Shown: positions 1-7,038, counted from the stretch's first letter. The stretch is DNA of 12,161 nt from UBA1231 sp045652765 (GCA_045652765.1 JAZOLG010000033.1:1-12161); one strand, 5' to 3'. The notes: a model not told the origin generated them from the sequence alone. Numbers and translations are program-made.

Positions 1-247
1 CATAATAATCTATTTCGTTATATAAACTACACTTTTTTATTTTACTTATATTTAAATAATCATTATCTTTTTTATTGGAGTAAATCGTTAATTCTAATTC
101 TGGATATTGATCAGACAAAATAGAATAATGTTTTTTTACAGAATAAAATGATGTTTTATTATTATTTGTTAATGCTAAAACAACTATAAAAATTGTAATT
201 ATTAAAATTACACTTATAGGAATTATTATTTTAAATTTCTTCTTCAT
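1..247 (-). CDS. Partial membrane-anchored or exported protein, unknown family (5' end only)
   Basis: An open frame starts at the ATG at 247 and runs without a stop off the left edge, giving 82 visible codons. The first residues are MKKKFKIII, followed by a long hydrophobic stretch (about residues 6-25, rich in Ile/Val/Leu). This is a signal peptide or N-terminal membrane helix. A polar, Lys/Tyr/Ser-rich segment follows and would be outside the membrane. The start overlaps the last 17 bases of the upstream secreted-protein gene, which suggests translational coupling, because no clear Shine-Dalgarno is visible. An N-terminal helix plus external domain fits many things, including the start of an FtsX/MacB-like permease. 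Nothing visible decides this, so the function is unassigned. Confidence 0.6.
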   Translation of the reverse strand, partial: MKKKFKIIIPISVILIITIFIVVLALTNNNKTSFYSVKKHYSILSDQYPELELTIYSNKKDNDYLNISKIKKCSLYNEIDYY

Positions 248-869
248 AGTAATCGTAGTATTCGCTTATAACATCTACATATTCCCATGCACCTTTCTTA
301 AAACGAATTCCAAGAAAGTAATAACATGCTACTCCAGTATTTAAATAAGCTTCTCCTTTACTAACTATTGATAGTTTTCTGTTTGCAGGAATTATTAATG
401 TTGTACGAGTAGTTTCAATAGATGTAATTTGAGTTTTAGAACCTATTTCTTTTCTAATTTTTGCATCCAAACCACCAGAAACAGTTTTAATTTTTCCACT
501 AATATCAAGTCCTAAGTCTCCCTCCACTGTAACACTTGATTCAACAAACTTTTCTTCTTCAAAAGTGTATACAAATGATAATTCTTGATTAGTATTATTG
601 GCCTTAGCAAAAAGAGTATTACCAATAAATTTAACCCTTATATCATCATTCATTTGTCTAATACTCCATCCAAAGGCTTTCCTTTTTACGTGCTTATATT
701 CATTTTTTAGTTCTGATTCACTATATTCTTCAAGCATCTTAGAAAATGAATGCGTTGGTAATGTTATTTCCTGAAAATCAGGATGTCCCGCTGCACTTAC
801 TTTAAACGGAGCACTAATAACTAACAGTGACATTGTCACAAATAAAATTTTTTTAAAAATAAAAAACAC
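231..869 (-). CDS. Secreted beta-rich protein of unknown function
   Basis: I do not recognise the family. The protein has a clear Sec signal peptide: KK, then a hydrophobic core FVTMSLLVISAPF, then a VSA-AG cleavage-like site near residue 27. The mature part (~185 aa) alternates polar and hydrophobic residues in a way that suggests beta strands. It has a Thr/Ser-rich stretch, a TLIIPANRKLSIV segment and an acidic Tyr-rich C-terminus (YYDYYEEEI). The TTT-x-IP-x-x-x-K pattern recalls beta-pore-forming ETX/MTX2-like proteins, but only faintly. There is one Cys, so no internal disulfide is possible. Start: GTG at 869 is the longest option, but the Shine-Dalgarno GAAGGTG (867-873) overlaps it. The site is correctly spaced for the ATT at 858-860, which would give a classical FKKILF signal peptide. 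It has its own promoter (907-884) and is followed by an overlapping membrane-protein gene, so it may be part of a secretion or immunity-like pair (inference). Confidence 0.7.
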   Translation of the reverse strand: MFFIFKKILFVTMSLLVISAPFKVSAAGHPDFQEITLPTHSFSKMLEEYSESELKNEYKHVKRKAFGWSIRQMNDDIRVKFIGNTLFAKANNTNQELSFVYTFEEEKFVESSVTVEGDLGLDISGKIKTVSGGLDAKIRKEIGSKTQITSIETTRTTLIIPANRKLSIVSKGEAYLNTGVACYYFLGIRFKKGAWEYVDVISEYYDYYEEEI

Positions 870-883
870 CTTCTTTCGATAAC

Positions 884-912
884 ATTATAAACTAATTATA
901 TAGCAATATCAA
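884..912 (-). promoter_or_regulatory. Sigma-A promoter of the secreted-protein gene
   Basis: On the minus strand, TTGATA (907-912) and TATAAT (884-889) are separated by exactly 17 nt. Transcription should begin near 877, leaving only a few bases before the ribosome site at 867-873. A dyad with arms AACTAATT (890-897) and AATTAGTT (911-918) spans the spacer and the -35 box and could be an operator. Confidence 0.65.
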
Positions 913-955
913 TTAGTTTATTTTTCGAAAAAAGATGCTTTTTCAAAATTTAAAT

Positions 956-2218
956 TTAGTTAAGTTTTTCGAAAAAATCTTCGATTTCTTCTACTTCTTT
1001 AATAATATTTTTAGATAAATTTACTGATTTTTCTAAACCAATTTGGATGTTGTCTTCAATACGAATTCCAATGTTTTCTTCTTCTATATAAAGACCTGGT
1101 TCAATTGTTATAACCATACCTTCTACAAGACCTAAATTTCTAAGTGATGGATCGTGTACATCAAGTCCTAATGAATGACCAATAGAATGATAATAATATT
1201 TGATTAATTCTGAATCTTCTTTAATTAATCCCAATTTTTTACAGCCTTCTGCTAAAATTTTCTTAGCGTAATCGTTAATTTCATTCCATGTAATGCCAGC
1301 TTTTGCAAATTCAATACACTTTTTGTTACATTCAAGAACAACTTCATATACTTCTTTTTGACGTTTAGTAAATTTTCCGCTAACTGGGAAAGTTCTACTT
1401 ATATCACTTGAGTAATGTTTTGTATAACAGCCTACATCCATTAACAATAAACTATTGTTTTCAATTTTAGAATTATTATCAACATAGTGTAAAACCGTAG
1501 CATTTTTACCGCTTGCTACTATGCTAGTAAATGATGCTTTTTTACCTTCACTACGATTAATGTAATCATAATGAGCTTCAGCTTGCATTTCATTATCTAG
1601 TTTTTGATGATTTTTCATTACTTCTAAAATAGCATTATTAGTTGTTTTAATACTTTCTTTTATTAATTCAACCTCTTTATCATCTTTCATCATACGAAGT
1701 TCAATAATGTCTTTATAAATATCTTTAATAATTAGTGCTGGAAACTTTTCTTTTGTAGATTTAGCAAAAGAAAGACCAAAAGTATCATAAAAAGGTATTT
1801 CATGTCTTTCTAAATCTAAATATAGATTTTCAGCAATCTCATCTGCATAACGTAAAATTTGGAAATGATTGTTAATATAATCATTAAATCTACCATTATA
1901 TAAGATATCTTCTACTTTAAAACCTGATATATTCGATGCTTCTTCCTTGGATAACTTAGCACCTATCCATTTTGCTTTAAGTGCATCATATTCTTCGATA
2001 AATAATTTTTCATAATATTTACCTTTTGCTTTTCCAATAACTAATGTTACATCTTCTTGATCAATACCTGCTAAATAATAGAAATTATGATTTACATTAA
2101 ATTCATAAGAAGCATCAGCAGTTTTAAAAGGCGCAAAGCCTGAATGTAGCACTAGTATAGAATTATCTTCTAATAAATTAAATATTTTTTTTCTTCTTTT
2201 TATCAATTGGTTTTTCAT
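956..2218 (-). CDS. pepP: Xaa-Pro aminopeptidase (aminopeptidase P, M24B family)
   Basis: This is a cytoplasmic dinuclear-metal (usually Mn2+) peptidase that removes an N-terminal residue preceding proline. It is 420 aa, a normal length. Residues ~1-130 form the N-terminal creatinase-like AMP_N domain (HNFYYLAGI motif near 44-52), and ~180-410 form the pita-bread catalytic domain. All five metal ligands are visible: D261 and D272 (MDVG...SSDISRTF), H348 (GHSLGLDVHD), E373 (TIEPG) and E388 (RIEDN). The accessory histidines H244, H344 and H355 match those of E. coli PepP. The ATG at 2218 is chosen because AAAGGAAAAGAATT precedes it at good spacing; an in-frame start at 2239 has no such site. 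The gene begins inside the MarR-family gene with a 41-base overlap in another frame, so the two are co-transcribed and probably translationally coupled. Downstream (920-955) there is only a weak A/T hairpin, not a convincing terminator. Confidence 0.95.
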   Translation of the reverse strand: MKNQLIKRRKKIFNLLEDNSILVLHSGFAPFKTADASYEFNVNHNFYYLAGIDQEDVTLVIGKAKGKYYEKLFIEEYDALKAKWIGAKLSKEEASNISGFKVEDILYNGRFNDYINNHFQILRYADEIAENLYLDLERHEIPFYDTFGLSFAKSTKEKFPALIIKDIYKDIIELRMMKDDKEVELIKESIKTTNNAILEVMKNHQKLDNEMQAEAHYDYINRSEGKKASFTSIVASGKNATVLHYVDNNSKIENNSLLLMDVGCYTKHYSSDISRTFPVSGKFTKRQKEVYEVVLECNKKCIEFAKAGITWNEINDYAKKILAEGCKKLGLIKEDSELIKYYYHSIGHSLGLDVHDPSLRNLGLVEGMVITIEPGLYIEEENIGIRIEDNIQIGLEKSVNLSKNIIKEVEEIEDFFEKLN

Positions 2219-3155
2219 AATTCTTTTCCTTTGGATCAAAGTAATTTTCTAATGTTCTTTTAATTTGAGTCATAACTTTAGTTGCGTCACGAATAGTAAC
2301 ACCATCTAATATTCCATATAAAATATCTTCATGGAAACGATCATGAAGTTTAAGGACCTTTTTGGCTTTTTGAGTTGTACTTATTTTCATTACACGATGG
2401 TCTTCTTGATCTCTTTCTCTATATAAATACTCTTTTTTAACAAGACGATTTACACAAGTAGTTAATGAACCAACAGTAATTTTTAATTCATTTGCTATTT
2501 TTGTCATAGGCATTACAGCTTCTCTATCAACTACTTCTAATACGTGAATTTCACCAAGTGTTAAATCTGTAATTTGTTTTTTATCTAGTAAGCGTTCTTC
2601 CATCACCATTGTTAAGTTAGCAACATAACTAAATGCTTCGTCTAAACGTTTATACAACACTTTTTCTTCTTTTGTAAAAGTCTTGGCTTTACGTTCTGGA
2701 CGTTTAATTTCAGATGGTTTTGGTTTTTTCGCCGAACTTTTAGTAGTTTCTTTTGTTTTTGATGCAGTATTTTTTCCAGATCCCTTTTTCGTAGTTTCTT
2801 TTGGTGCTGCCTCCGCATCAGTAACACTTAAAACGCTTAATAAGTCATCAACTTCATTAGAACCTTTTACACTAAATCCTTCAGTTGTTACTTTTTTCTG
2901 AGTAACTTTTTTCTTTTCTTCAACAGCTTTTTTAGTTACAGTTTTTTTAGCAGCTGTTTTAGTTGAAGCTTTTTTATCAGTAGCTTTTGTAGTCGCTTTT
3001 TTAGTTGTTTCTTTCTTAGCAGCAGCTTTCGCAGTAGTCTTTTTAGCAGTTGAAGCTACTTTGGCAGTGCTTTTTGCAGGAGTTTTCTTTGCAGTAGCAG
3101 TTGTTTTTTTCTTAGTTTCTTTAGTATCTTGTTCAGTTTTTTTAGTCGTAGCCAT
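2178..3155 (-). CDS. FabT-like MarR-family regulator with histone H1-like N-terminal tail
   Basis: The C-terminal part (residues ~160-306) is a MarR winged-helix domain. It contains a DLTLGEIHVLEVV helix, ELKITVGSLTTCVNRL as the recognition region (223-238), and a wing with RDQEDHRVMKIS (248-259), followed by KLHDRFHEDIL. From memory it resembles streptococcal FabT (ELMVTLGTVTTSLNNL, SEQDRRVVHL, RLHKRFH), the repressor of fatty-acid synthesis genes that uses acyl-ACP as corepressor. Finding acpP directly upstream supports this. Unusually, ~155 residues precede the domain. Residues 1-90 contain about 30 Lys plus mostly Ala and Thr (AKKTT-like repeats). A short acidic/hydrophobic island follows (VDDLLSVLSVTDAEAA, 102-117), then a second basic stretch. 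The C-terminus ends in KKKKKNI. FabT itself is ~145 aa. The ATG at 3155 is chosen because GGAG lies 7 nt upstream; the ATG at 3161 abuts it. No internal start exists before the domain, so the tail should be translated. MarR is certain; FabT-like function is inference. Confidence 0.85.
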   Translation of the reverse strand: MATTKKTEQDTKETKKKTTATAKKTPAKSTAKVASTAKKTTAKAAAKKETTKKATTKATDKKASTKTAAKKTVTKKAVEEKKKVTQKKVTTEGFSVKGSNEVDDLLSVLSVTDAEAAPKETTKKGSGKNTASKTKETTKSSAKKPKPSEIKRPERKAKTFTKEEKVLYKRLDEAFSYVANLTMVMEERLLDKKQITDLTLGEIHVLEVVDREAVMPMTKIANELKITVGSLTTCVNRLVKKEYLYRERDQEDHRVMKISTTQKAKKVLKLHDRFHEDILYGILDGVTIRDATKVMTQIKRTLENYFDPKEKNYEKPIDKKKKKNI

Positions 3156-3175
3156 ATTCATTCTCCTTTTTTACT

Positions 3176-3204
3176 ATTATAAATCAAATTTATTTTTATG
3201 TCAA
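3176..3204 (-). promoter_or_regulatory. Consensus sigma-A promoter of the MarR/FabT-like gene
   Basis: Perfect TTGACA (3199-3204) and TATAAT (3176-3181) hexamers are separated by 17 nt on the minus strand. The start site should lie near 3169, so the leader is only about 14 nt. Such a strong promoter suggests that expression is held down by a repressor. Confidence 0.8.
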
Positions 3205-3224
3205 ATACTTTGATTCTAAAAGTT
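3201..3224. promoter_or_regulatory. Candidate FabT/MarR operator dyads over the -35 region
   Basis: Two overlapping dyads are visible. TCAAA-TAC-TTTGA (3201-3213) shares bases with the -35 box. ACTTTGA-TTC-TAAAAGT (3208-3224) is an imperfect palindrome whose half-site TTTGA matches the TTTGA...TCAAA form known for FabT boxes. A further TCAAA lies in the spacer (3184-3188). The position fits autorepression; which dyad is used cannot be told from sequence. Confidence 0.45.
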
Positions 3225-3234
3225 TTTTTATAAA

Positions 3235-3270
3235 CAAAAAATAACCTTGCATATGACATGCAAGGTTATT
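3235..3270 (-). terminator. Rho-independent terminator of the tex-acpP operon
   Basis: A perfect 13-bp stem, AATAACCTTGCAT (3240-3252) and ATGCAAGGTTATT (3258-3270), with a 5-nt loop. On the minus strand it is followed by a T-run. It lies seven bases after the acpP stop codon and separates acpP from the MarR promoter. Confidence 0.9.
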
Positions 3271-3276
3271 ATAAAA

Positions 3277-3504
3277 CTATTTATTAGATTCAATATATGA
3301 TACTAAATCGCTAACTTTACGAACATTTTGAGCTGCTTCGTCATCTAATTCAATACCAAATTCATCTTCAATTGCCATAATTAAATCTACAGCATCAAGT
3401 GAATCAGCACCTAAATCATCTACTAAATGAGTTTCAAGTGTAATTAATTCAGCATCTTTGTTTAATTGATTAGCGATAATTTCTCTAACTTTTTCGAACA
3501 CCAT
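3277..3504 (-). CDS. acpP: Acyl carrier protein
   Basis: This is the small acidic cytoplasmic carrier that holds growing acyl chains on a 4'-phosphopantetheine arm during fatty-acid synthesis. It is 75 aa, a typical length. The phosphopantetheine attachment motif LGADSLDAVDLIMAIEDEF is intact, with Ser35 as the modified residue, and the following helix II is strongly acidic as expected for binding Fab enzymes. The start is preceded by AAAGGAG at 8-nt spacing. That ribosome site lies inside the last codons of tex, whose stop is 2 nt upstream, so the two genes are one operon and likely coupled. A strong terminator follows. The next gene downstream encodes a FabT-like regulator, and FabT proteins sense acyl-ACP. 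No other fatty-acid synthesis gene is visible in this window. Confidence 0.97.
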   Translation of the reverse strand: MVFEKVREIIANQLNKDAELITLETHLVDDLGADSLDAVDLIMAIEDEFGIELDDEAAQNVRKVSDLVSYIESNK

Positions 3505-3506
3505 AA

Positions 3507-5795
3507 TTATTCTCCTTTTTTAAATCCTTTTTTATTTTGTTGTTTTTGCTTATTATTTGGTCTTTTCACTTCAGTCTTATCATTTGGATCAATCATTGTT
3601 AATTGTAAACGTCCTTTTTGAACATCAACATCTAATACCCATACTTTAACAATTTGACCAACACTAACAGCTTCAAGTGGATGTTTAATATATTTTTTAG
3701 ACATTTTTGAAACGTGTACTAGACCATCATCATGGACACCACAGTCTACGAATGCACCAAAGTCAACTACGTTACGTACAGTACCTTGAAGTTCCATACC
3801 TGGTTTTAGATCAGCTAAATCAATAGCATCACTTCTTAATACTGGAGCATCAATTTCATCACGAGGGTCACGCGTTGGAGCTTGGAAAGCATCTAAAATA
3901 TCATTAAGAGTATATTCACCAACACCTAATTCTTCAATTAACTTAGCGCGATCAGCATTTTGAATAGCTTCCGCAAGTTCTGGTTTTCCTAGATCTGCTT
4001 TACTAAAACCTAATTTTTCAAGGATTTTATTAGCAATTTCGTAACTTTCTGGGTGAATTGATGTCATATCTAGTGGTTCTTCACCATCCATAATTCTTAA
4101 GAAACCAATGGCTTGTTCCATAACTTTTGGACCAATACCTTTTACTTTGATAGATTCACGAGATGTAAATTTACCAAATTCATCACGATGTGCAACTAAT
4201 TTTTTAGCAGTACCTGCATTTAAACCAGCAACATATTTTAATAAAGATGGAGATGCAGTGTTAATATTAACACCAACTTGGTTAACTGCAGTTTCAACAA
4301 CAAAATCTAAAGCACTAGTTAATTTAGATTGTGTTACGTCATGTTGATATTGACCAACGCCGATAGCTTTTGGTTCAATTTTAACAAGTTCTGATAATGG
4401 ATCTTGTAGACGTCTAGCAATTGATACTGCTGAACGTTCTTCTACTTCATAATCTGGGAATTCTTCACGAGCTAAATCAGATGCTGAATAAACAGATGCA
4501 CCAGCTTCACTTACAATTACATAAGGGATTTTAGTTGGAAGTTTCTTTAAGCAACTTGCAACAAACGCTTCTGTTTCGCGGCTTGCTGTACCATTACCGA
4601 TTGCAACAATTTCAACATTATTATCATTAATAATTGATAAGAAAATGTTAATAGCATTTTCAATTCTTCCTTCAGGAACAATTTCAGTTTTATTCTTTTG
4701 GTGTGGATACATAACACTCTTTTCAAGAACTTTACCTGTTGCATCAACAACGGCTAGTTTACAACCAGTTCTAAATGCAGGGTCAACACCTAATACTACA
4801 CGATCCTTCATTGGAGGAGTTAATAAGTAATTTCTTAAATTTTCACCAAAGATATGAATTGCTTGATCTTCAGCTTTATCTTTTAATTCTGAACGAATTT
4901 CTCTTTCGATAGATGGTTTGATTAAACGCTTATAAGCATCTTCAATAGCCATAGTAACATGAGGAGCTGTGAAGCTTTCAGCTACTTTAATCATATCAGT
5001 ATAGATATAGCTTAAAACGAATGCAGTATTTTCATCAATAGAAACTTTTAATACTTTTTCGTTTTCACCACGATTAATAGCTAAAACACGGTGAAGTTTA
5101 ATTGTTTTTAAAGGTTCTGAATATTCATAATACATTTCATAAACGCCTTTTTCATCAAGAGTAGCATCTTTAACTTCACATTTTAAGTTAGCTTCTTGCA
5201 TAAAATAGTTTCTAATCCATGTACGATATCTAGGTTCGTCAGATGCAATTTCTGCAATGATGTCTCTAGCACCTTGTAATGCTTCTTCAACATTTTTAAC
5301 AACAGTACCTTCTTTTTTCATTTCTTCAGTAACTTCAACAGTAACATATTTAGCAGCTTCTTCTTCTAAATTTCCTTCTGTTGGGAAAGAAAGCATATAC
5401 AACGCAAGTGGTTCTAAACCTTTTTTCTTCGCATCTGTTGCTCTTGTTTTTTTCTTTTCCTTAAATGGACGATATATGTCTTCAATAACAGCAAGTTTTG
5501 TTGCATTGATAATTTGATTTCTAATTTCTTCTGTTAATTTACCTTTTTCTTCGATAAGGCGCATAACATCTTCTTTTCTTTGAGCAAGTTTTTGACCATA
5601 TTCCCATTCAGTATAAATTGCACGAATTTGTTCTTCATCTAAATTACCAGTAATTTCTTTACGATAACGTGCAATAAATGGAACTGTAGCACCTTGTTCA
5701 ATAAGTCCAAGCACTGCATGAATTTGACCAATTCTTACATTTTGTTCTTTCGCAATTTGTTTAAGCAGTACTTCATTTATGTAATTATTTTCCAT
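3507..5795 (-). CDS. tex: Tex-family RNA-binding transcription accessory protein
   Basis: This is a cytoplasmic nucleic-acid-binding protein of the Tex/YhgF family, related to eukaryotic Spt6 and linked to transcription. It is 762 aa, slightly longer than usual (~720-780). Domains in order: a helical N-terminal Tex region (1-200); a central region to ~330; a YqgF/RNase H-like fold (~333-460, beginning VLGVDPAFRTGCKLAVVD); helix-hairpin-helix repeats (~505-570, with VGVNINTAS and KVKGIGPKVMEQ); and an S1 RNA-binding domain (~665-735, with GTVRNVVDFGAFVDCGVHDDGLVHVS). A basic, Gln/Asn/Lys-rich tail ends the protein. The start has GGAGG at 7-nt spacing and a matching promoter upstream. It is co-transcribed with acpP, which starts 2 nt after the stop. 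Confidence 0.97.
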   Translation of the reverse strand: MENNYINEVLLKQIAKEQNVRIGQIHAVLGLIEQGATVPFIARYRKEITGNLDEEQIRAIYTEWEYGQKLAQRKEDVMRLIEEKGKLTEEIRNQIINATKLAVIEDIYRPFKEKKKTRATDAKKKGLEPLALYMLSFPTEGNLEEEAAKYVTVEVTEEMKKEGTVVKNVEEALQGARDIIAEIASDEPRYRTWIRNYFMQEANLKCEVKDATLDEKGVYEMYYEYSEPLKTIKLHRVLAINRGENEKVLKVSIDENTAFVLSYIYTDMIKVAESFTAPHVTMAIEDAYKRLIKPSIEREIRSELKDKAEDQAIHIFGENLRNYLLTPPMKDRVVLGVDPAFRTGCKLAVVDATGKVLEKSVMYPHQKNKTEIVPEGRIENAINIFLSIINDNNVEIVAIGNGTASRETEAFVASCLKKLPTKIPYVIVSEAGASVYSASDLAREEFPDYEVEERSAVSIARRLQDPLSELVKIEPKAIGVGQYQHDVTQSKLTSALDFVVETAVNQVGVNINTASPSLLKYVAGLNAGTAKKLVAHRDEFGKFTSRESIKVKGIGPKVMEQAIGFLRIMDGEEPLDMTSIHPESYEIANKILEKLGFSKADLGKPELAEAIQNADRAKLIEELGVGEYTLNDILDAFQAPTRDPRDEIDAPVLRSDAIDLADLKPGMELQGTVRNVVDFGAFVDCGVHDDGLVHVSKMSKKYIKHPLEAVSVGQIVKVWVLDVDVQKGRLQLTMIDPNDKTEVKRPNNKQKQQNKKGFKKGE

Positions 5796-5821
5796 GTTGT
5801 AACCTCCAATTTGACTTATAT

Positions 5822-5850
5822 ATTATACCATAAAACGACTATTATTTCAA
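5822..5850 (-). promoter_or_regulatory. Sigma-A promoter of tex-acpP
   Basis: On the minus strand, TTGAAA (5845-5850), a 17-nt spacer, then TATAAT (5822-5827) preceded by TGG, which gives an extended -10. It is about 25 nt upstream of the tex ribosome site. Confidence 0.75.
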
Positions 5851-5893
5851 GTAATTGACTATTTGTTAACATAAGTACTGTTTTCCTTTTTTC

Positions 5894-5922
5894 TTGACAT
5901 TTTGTGTGTTTTTTGATATATT
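5894..5922 (+). promoter_or_regulatory. Sigma-A promoter of the DUF6273-type lipoprotein gene
   Basis: On the plus strand, TTGACA (5894-5899), a 17-nt spacer, then TATATT (5917-5922) with an upstream TGA (extended -10). Transcription should start near 5929. GGAG at 5941-5944 is 6 nt before the start codon. It is divergent from the tex promoter. Confidence 0.75.
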
Positions 5923-5950
5923 AATTACGTATATAAAATAGGAGATAACA

Positions 5951-7003
5951 ATGAAAAAATATTTTTTATTATTAGTAATGACATTTTTTAGTTTATGTTT
6001 AATTGGATGCAACAATGATGATAAAGACGATGATCACGAACATGATTTTATTAAAGGTGTTTGTGAATGTGGTGAAACTGATCCAGATTATAAGGATCCA
6101 TCAAAAAATCCATCTTTAGATCTTGAATTTGATTATGAAATGTATGAAATCTTTGAAAAAACAAATCCTTATACTGAAGATGTTGAATTCTTTATGTATT
6201 TTGGATACTATCCACAAAGAGAAATTACTGACGAGGCTATAGTTAACGTCTTATCAACGATAAATACTACAAATGAACGTGGTTACATTGAATATGACGG
6301 ACACGAGTTTGCCAAAGTAACAGTTATTAATAATCATTATTTTGGTGAAGACGTTGGTAACAATGATTTATTCTTCCAAGGAACTCAATATAAAGTAGGA
6401 AGTACACACTACTTCTTAGTTGAGCCTATTTGTTGGCGCATTCTTAATAATCCAACTTCAGAACAATTATTTTTAGTTACTGAAAACATTATTGATTCCA
6501 GAGCTTTTCACAACATCTCTTCTTCAATCGTTGAAGGTGGAATTTCAATTAGACCATCAGATTATGAATATAGTATCATTCGTGAATGGTTAAATGGTTT
6601 CTTCTTTGAAAATGCTTTTAATGAAGAACAACAAAGTTTTATCCAAGAATCTTATAACAAAAATGAATATACATACATTGGTTTAGAACCTGAACAACCT
6701 GTTAGAGATACGATAGATAAAGTATTTTTACTAAGTTATAAAGAAGTTGTTAGTACATTATATGGATTCTTTAATAGTGATTGTCGTATTGCTAAAGCAT
6801 CTGATTACGCTAGAGCTCATGGTCTAGTAAGCGTACCTAATGATATAAGCAGTTCTAGTAACTGGTGGACACGAACAGGATTTGAATATACTCCATTATA
6901 TCCAGCAATGGTTAAATATGATGGTACTGCTGATAAACCTTATTATCCACAAGGAGAAAATATTGGTGTAAGACCAGCAATTAAAATTATTTTAAATAAA
7001 TAA
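5951..7003 (+). CDS. Surface lipoprotein with DUF6273-like domain
   Basis: The N-terminus is a lipoprotein signal (MKKYFLLLVM...), ending in a lipobox LIGC with Cys20 as the lipid-anchored residue, so the mature protein should sit on the outer face of the membrane. A very acidic linker (NNDDKDDDHEH) follows, then a compact HEHDFIKGVCECGETD motif (H29, H31, C38, C40) that could bind a metal or merely recur as a surface-protein tag. From ~80 the sequence looks like the DUF6273 family: FGYYPQREITD (84-94), CWRILNN (161-167), LVTENIIDSRAF (175-186), IIREWLNGFFFENAFNEEQQ (209-228), DKVFLLSYKEV (256-266), NWWTRT (304-309) and GVRPAIKI (339-346). The biochemical role of that family is unknown to me. 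It is transcribed alone and ends in a strong hairpin. Confidence 0.85.
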   Translation: MKKYFLLLVMTFFSLCLIGCNNDDKDDDHEHDFIKGVCECGETDPDYKDPSKNPSLDLEFDYEMYEIFEKTNPYTEDVEFFMYFGYYPQREITDEAIVNVLSTINTTNERGYIEYDGHEFAKVTVINNHYFGEDVGNNDLFFQGTQYKVGSTHYFLVEPICWRILNNPTSEQLFLVTENIIDSRAFHNISSSIVEGGISIRPSDYEYSIIREWLNGFFFENAFNEEQQSFIQESYNKNEYTYIGLEPEQPVRDTIDKVFLLSYKEVVSTLYGFFNSDCRIAKASDYARAHGLVSVPNDISSSSNWWTRTGFEYTPLYPAMVKYDGTADKPYYPQGENIGVRPAIKIILNK

Positions 7004-7007
7004 AAAC

Positions 7008-7038
7008 AAGGACTTTCTTAAGAAAGTCCTTTTATTTC
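7008..7038. terminator. Bidirectional terminator between the lipoprotein and pncC-like genes
   Basis: A perfect inverted repeat: AAGGACTTTC (7008-7017), TTAA, GAAAGTCCTT (7022-7031). It is followed by T-rich sequence on the plus strand and by TTGTTTTTA on the minus strand. It overlaps the last codons of the pncC-like gene and starts 4 nt after the lipoprotein stop, so it probably serves both converging genes. Confidence 0.85.

Noticed and set aside
920..955. A possible pepP terminator formed by GAAAAA...TTTTTC around GATGC.
   Set aside because: The stem is nearly all A-T pairs and weak compared with the other terminators in this window, so it is not listed as a feature.
2700..3155. The Lys/Ala/Thr-rich tract might be a frameshift artefact or a real gene on the opposite strand.
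   Set aside because: The minus frame is continuous from a perfect promoter and ribosome site into the MarR domain. The plus-strand frame (2683-2901) has no ribosome site or recognisable protein and ends early.
4108..5517. Several short plus-strand and alternate-frame open frames inside tex.
   Set aside because: They are shadows of a highly conserved coding sequence and lack ribosome sites.
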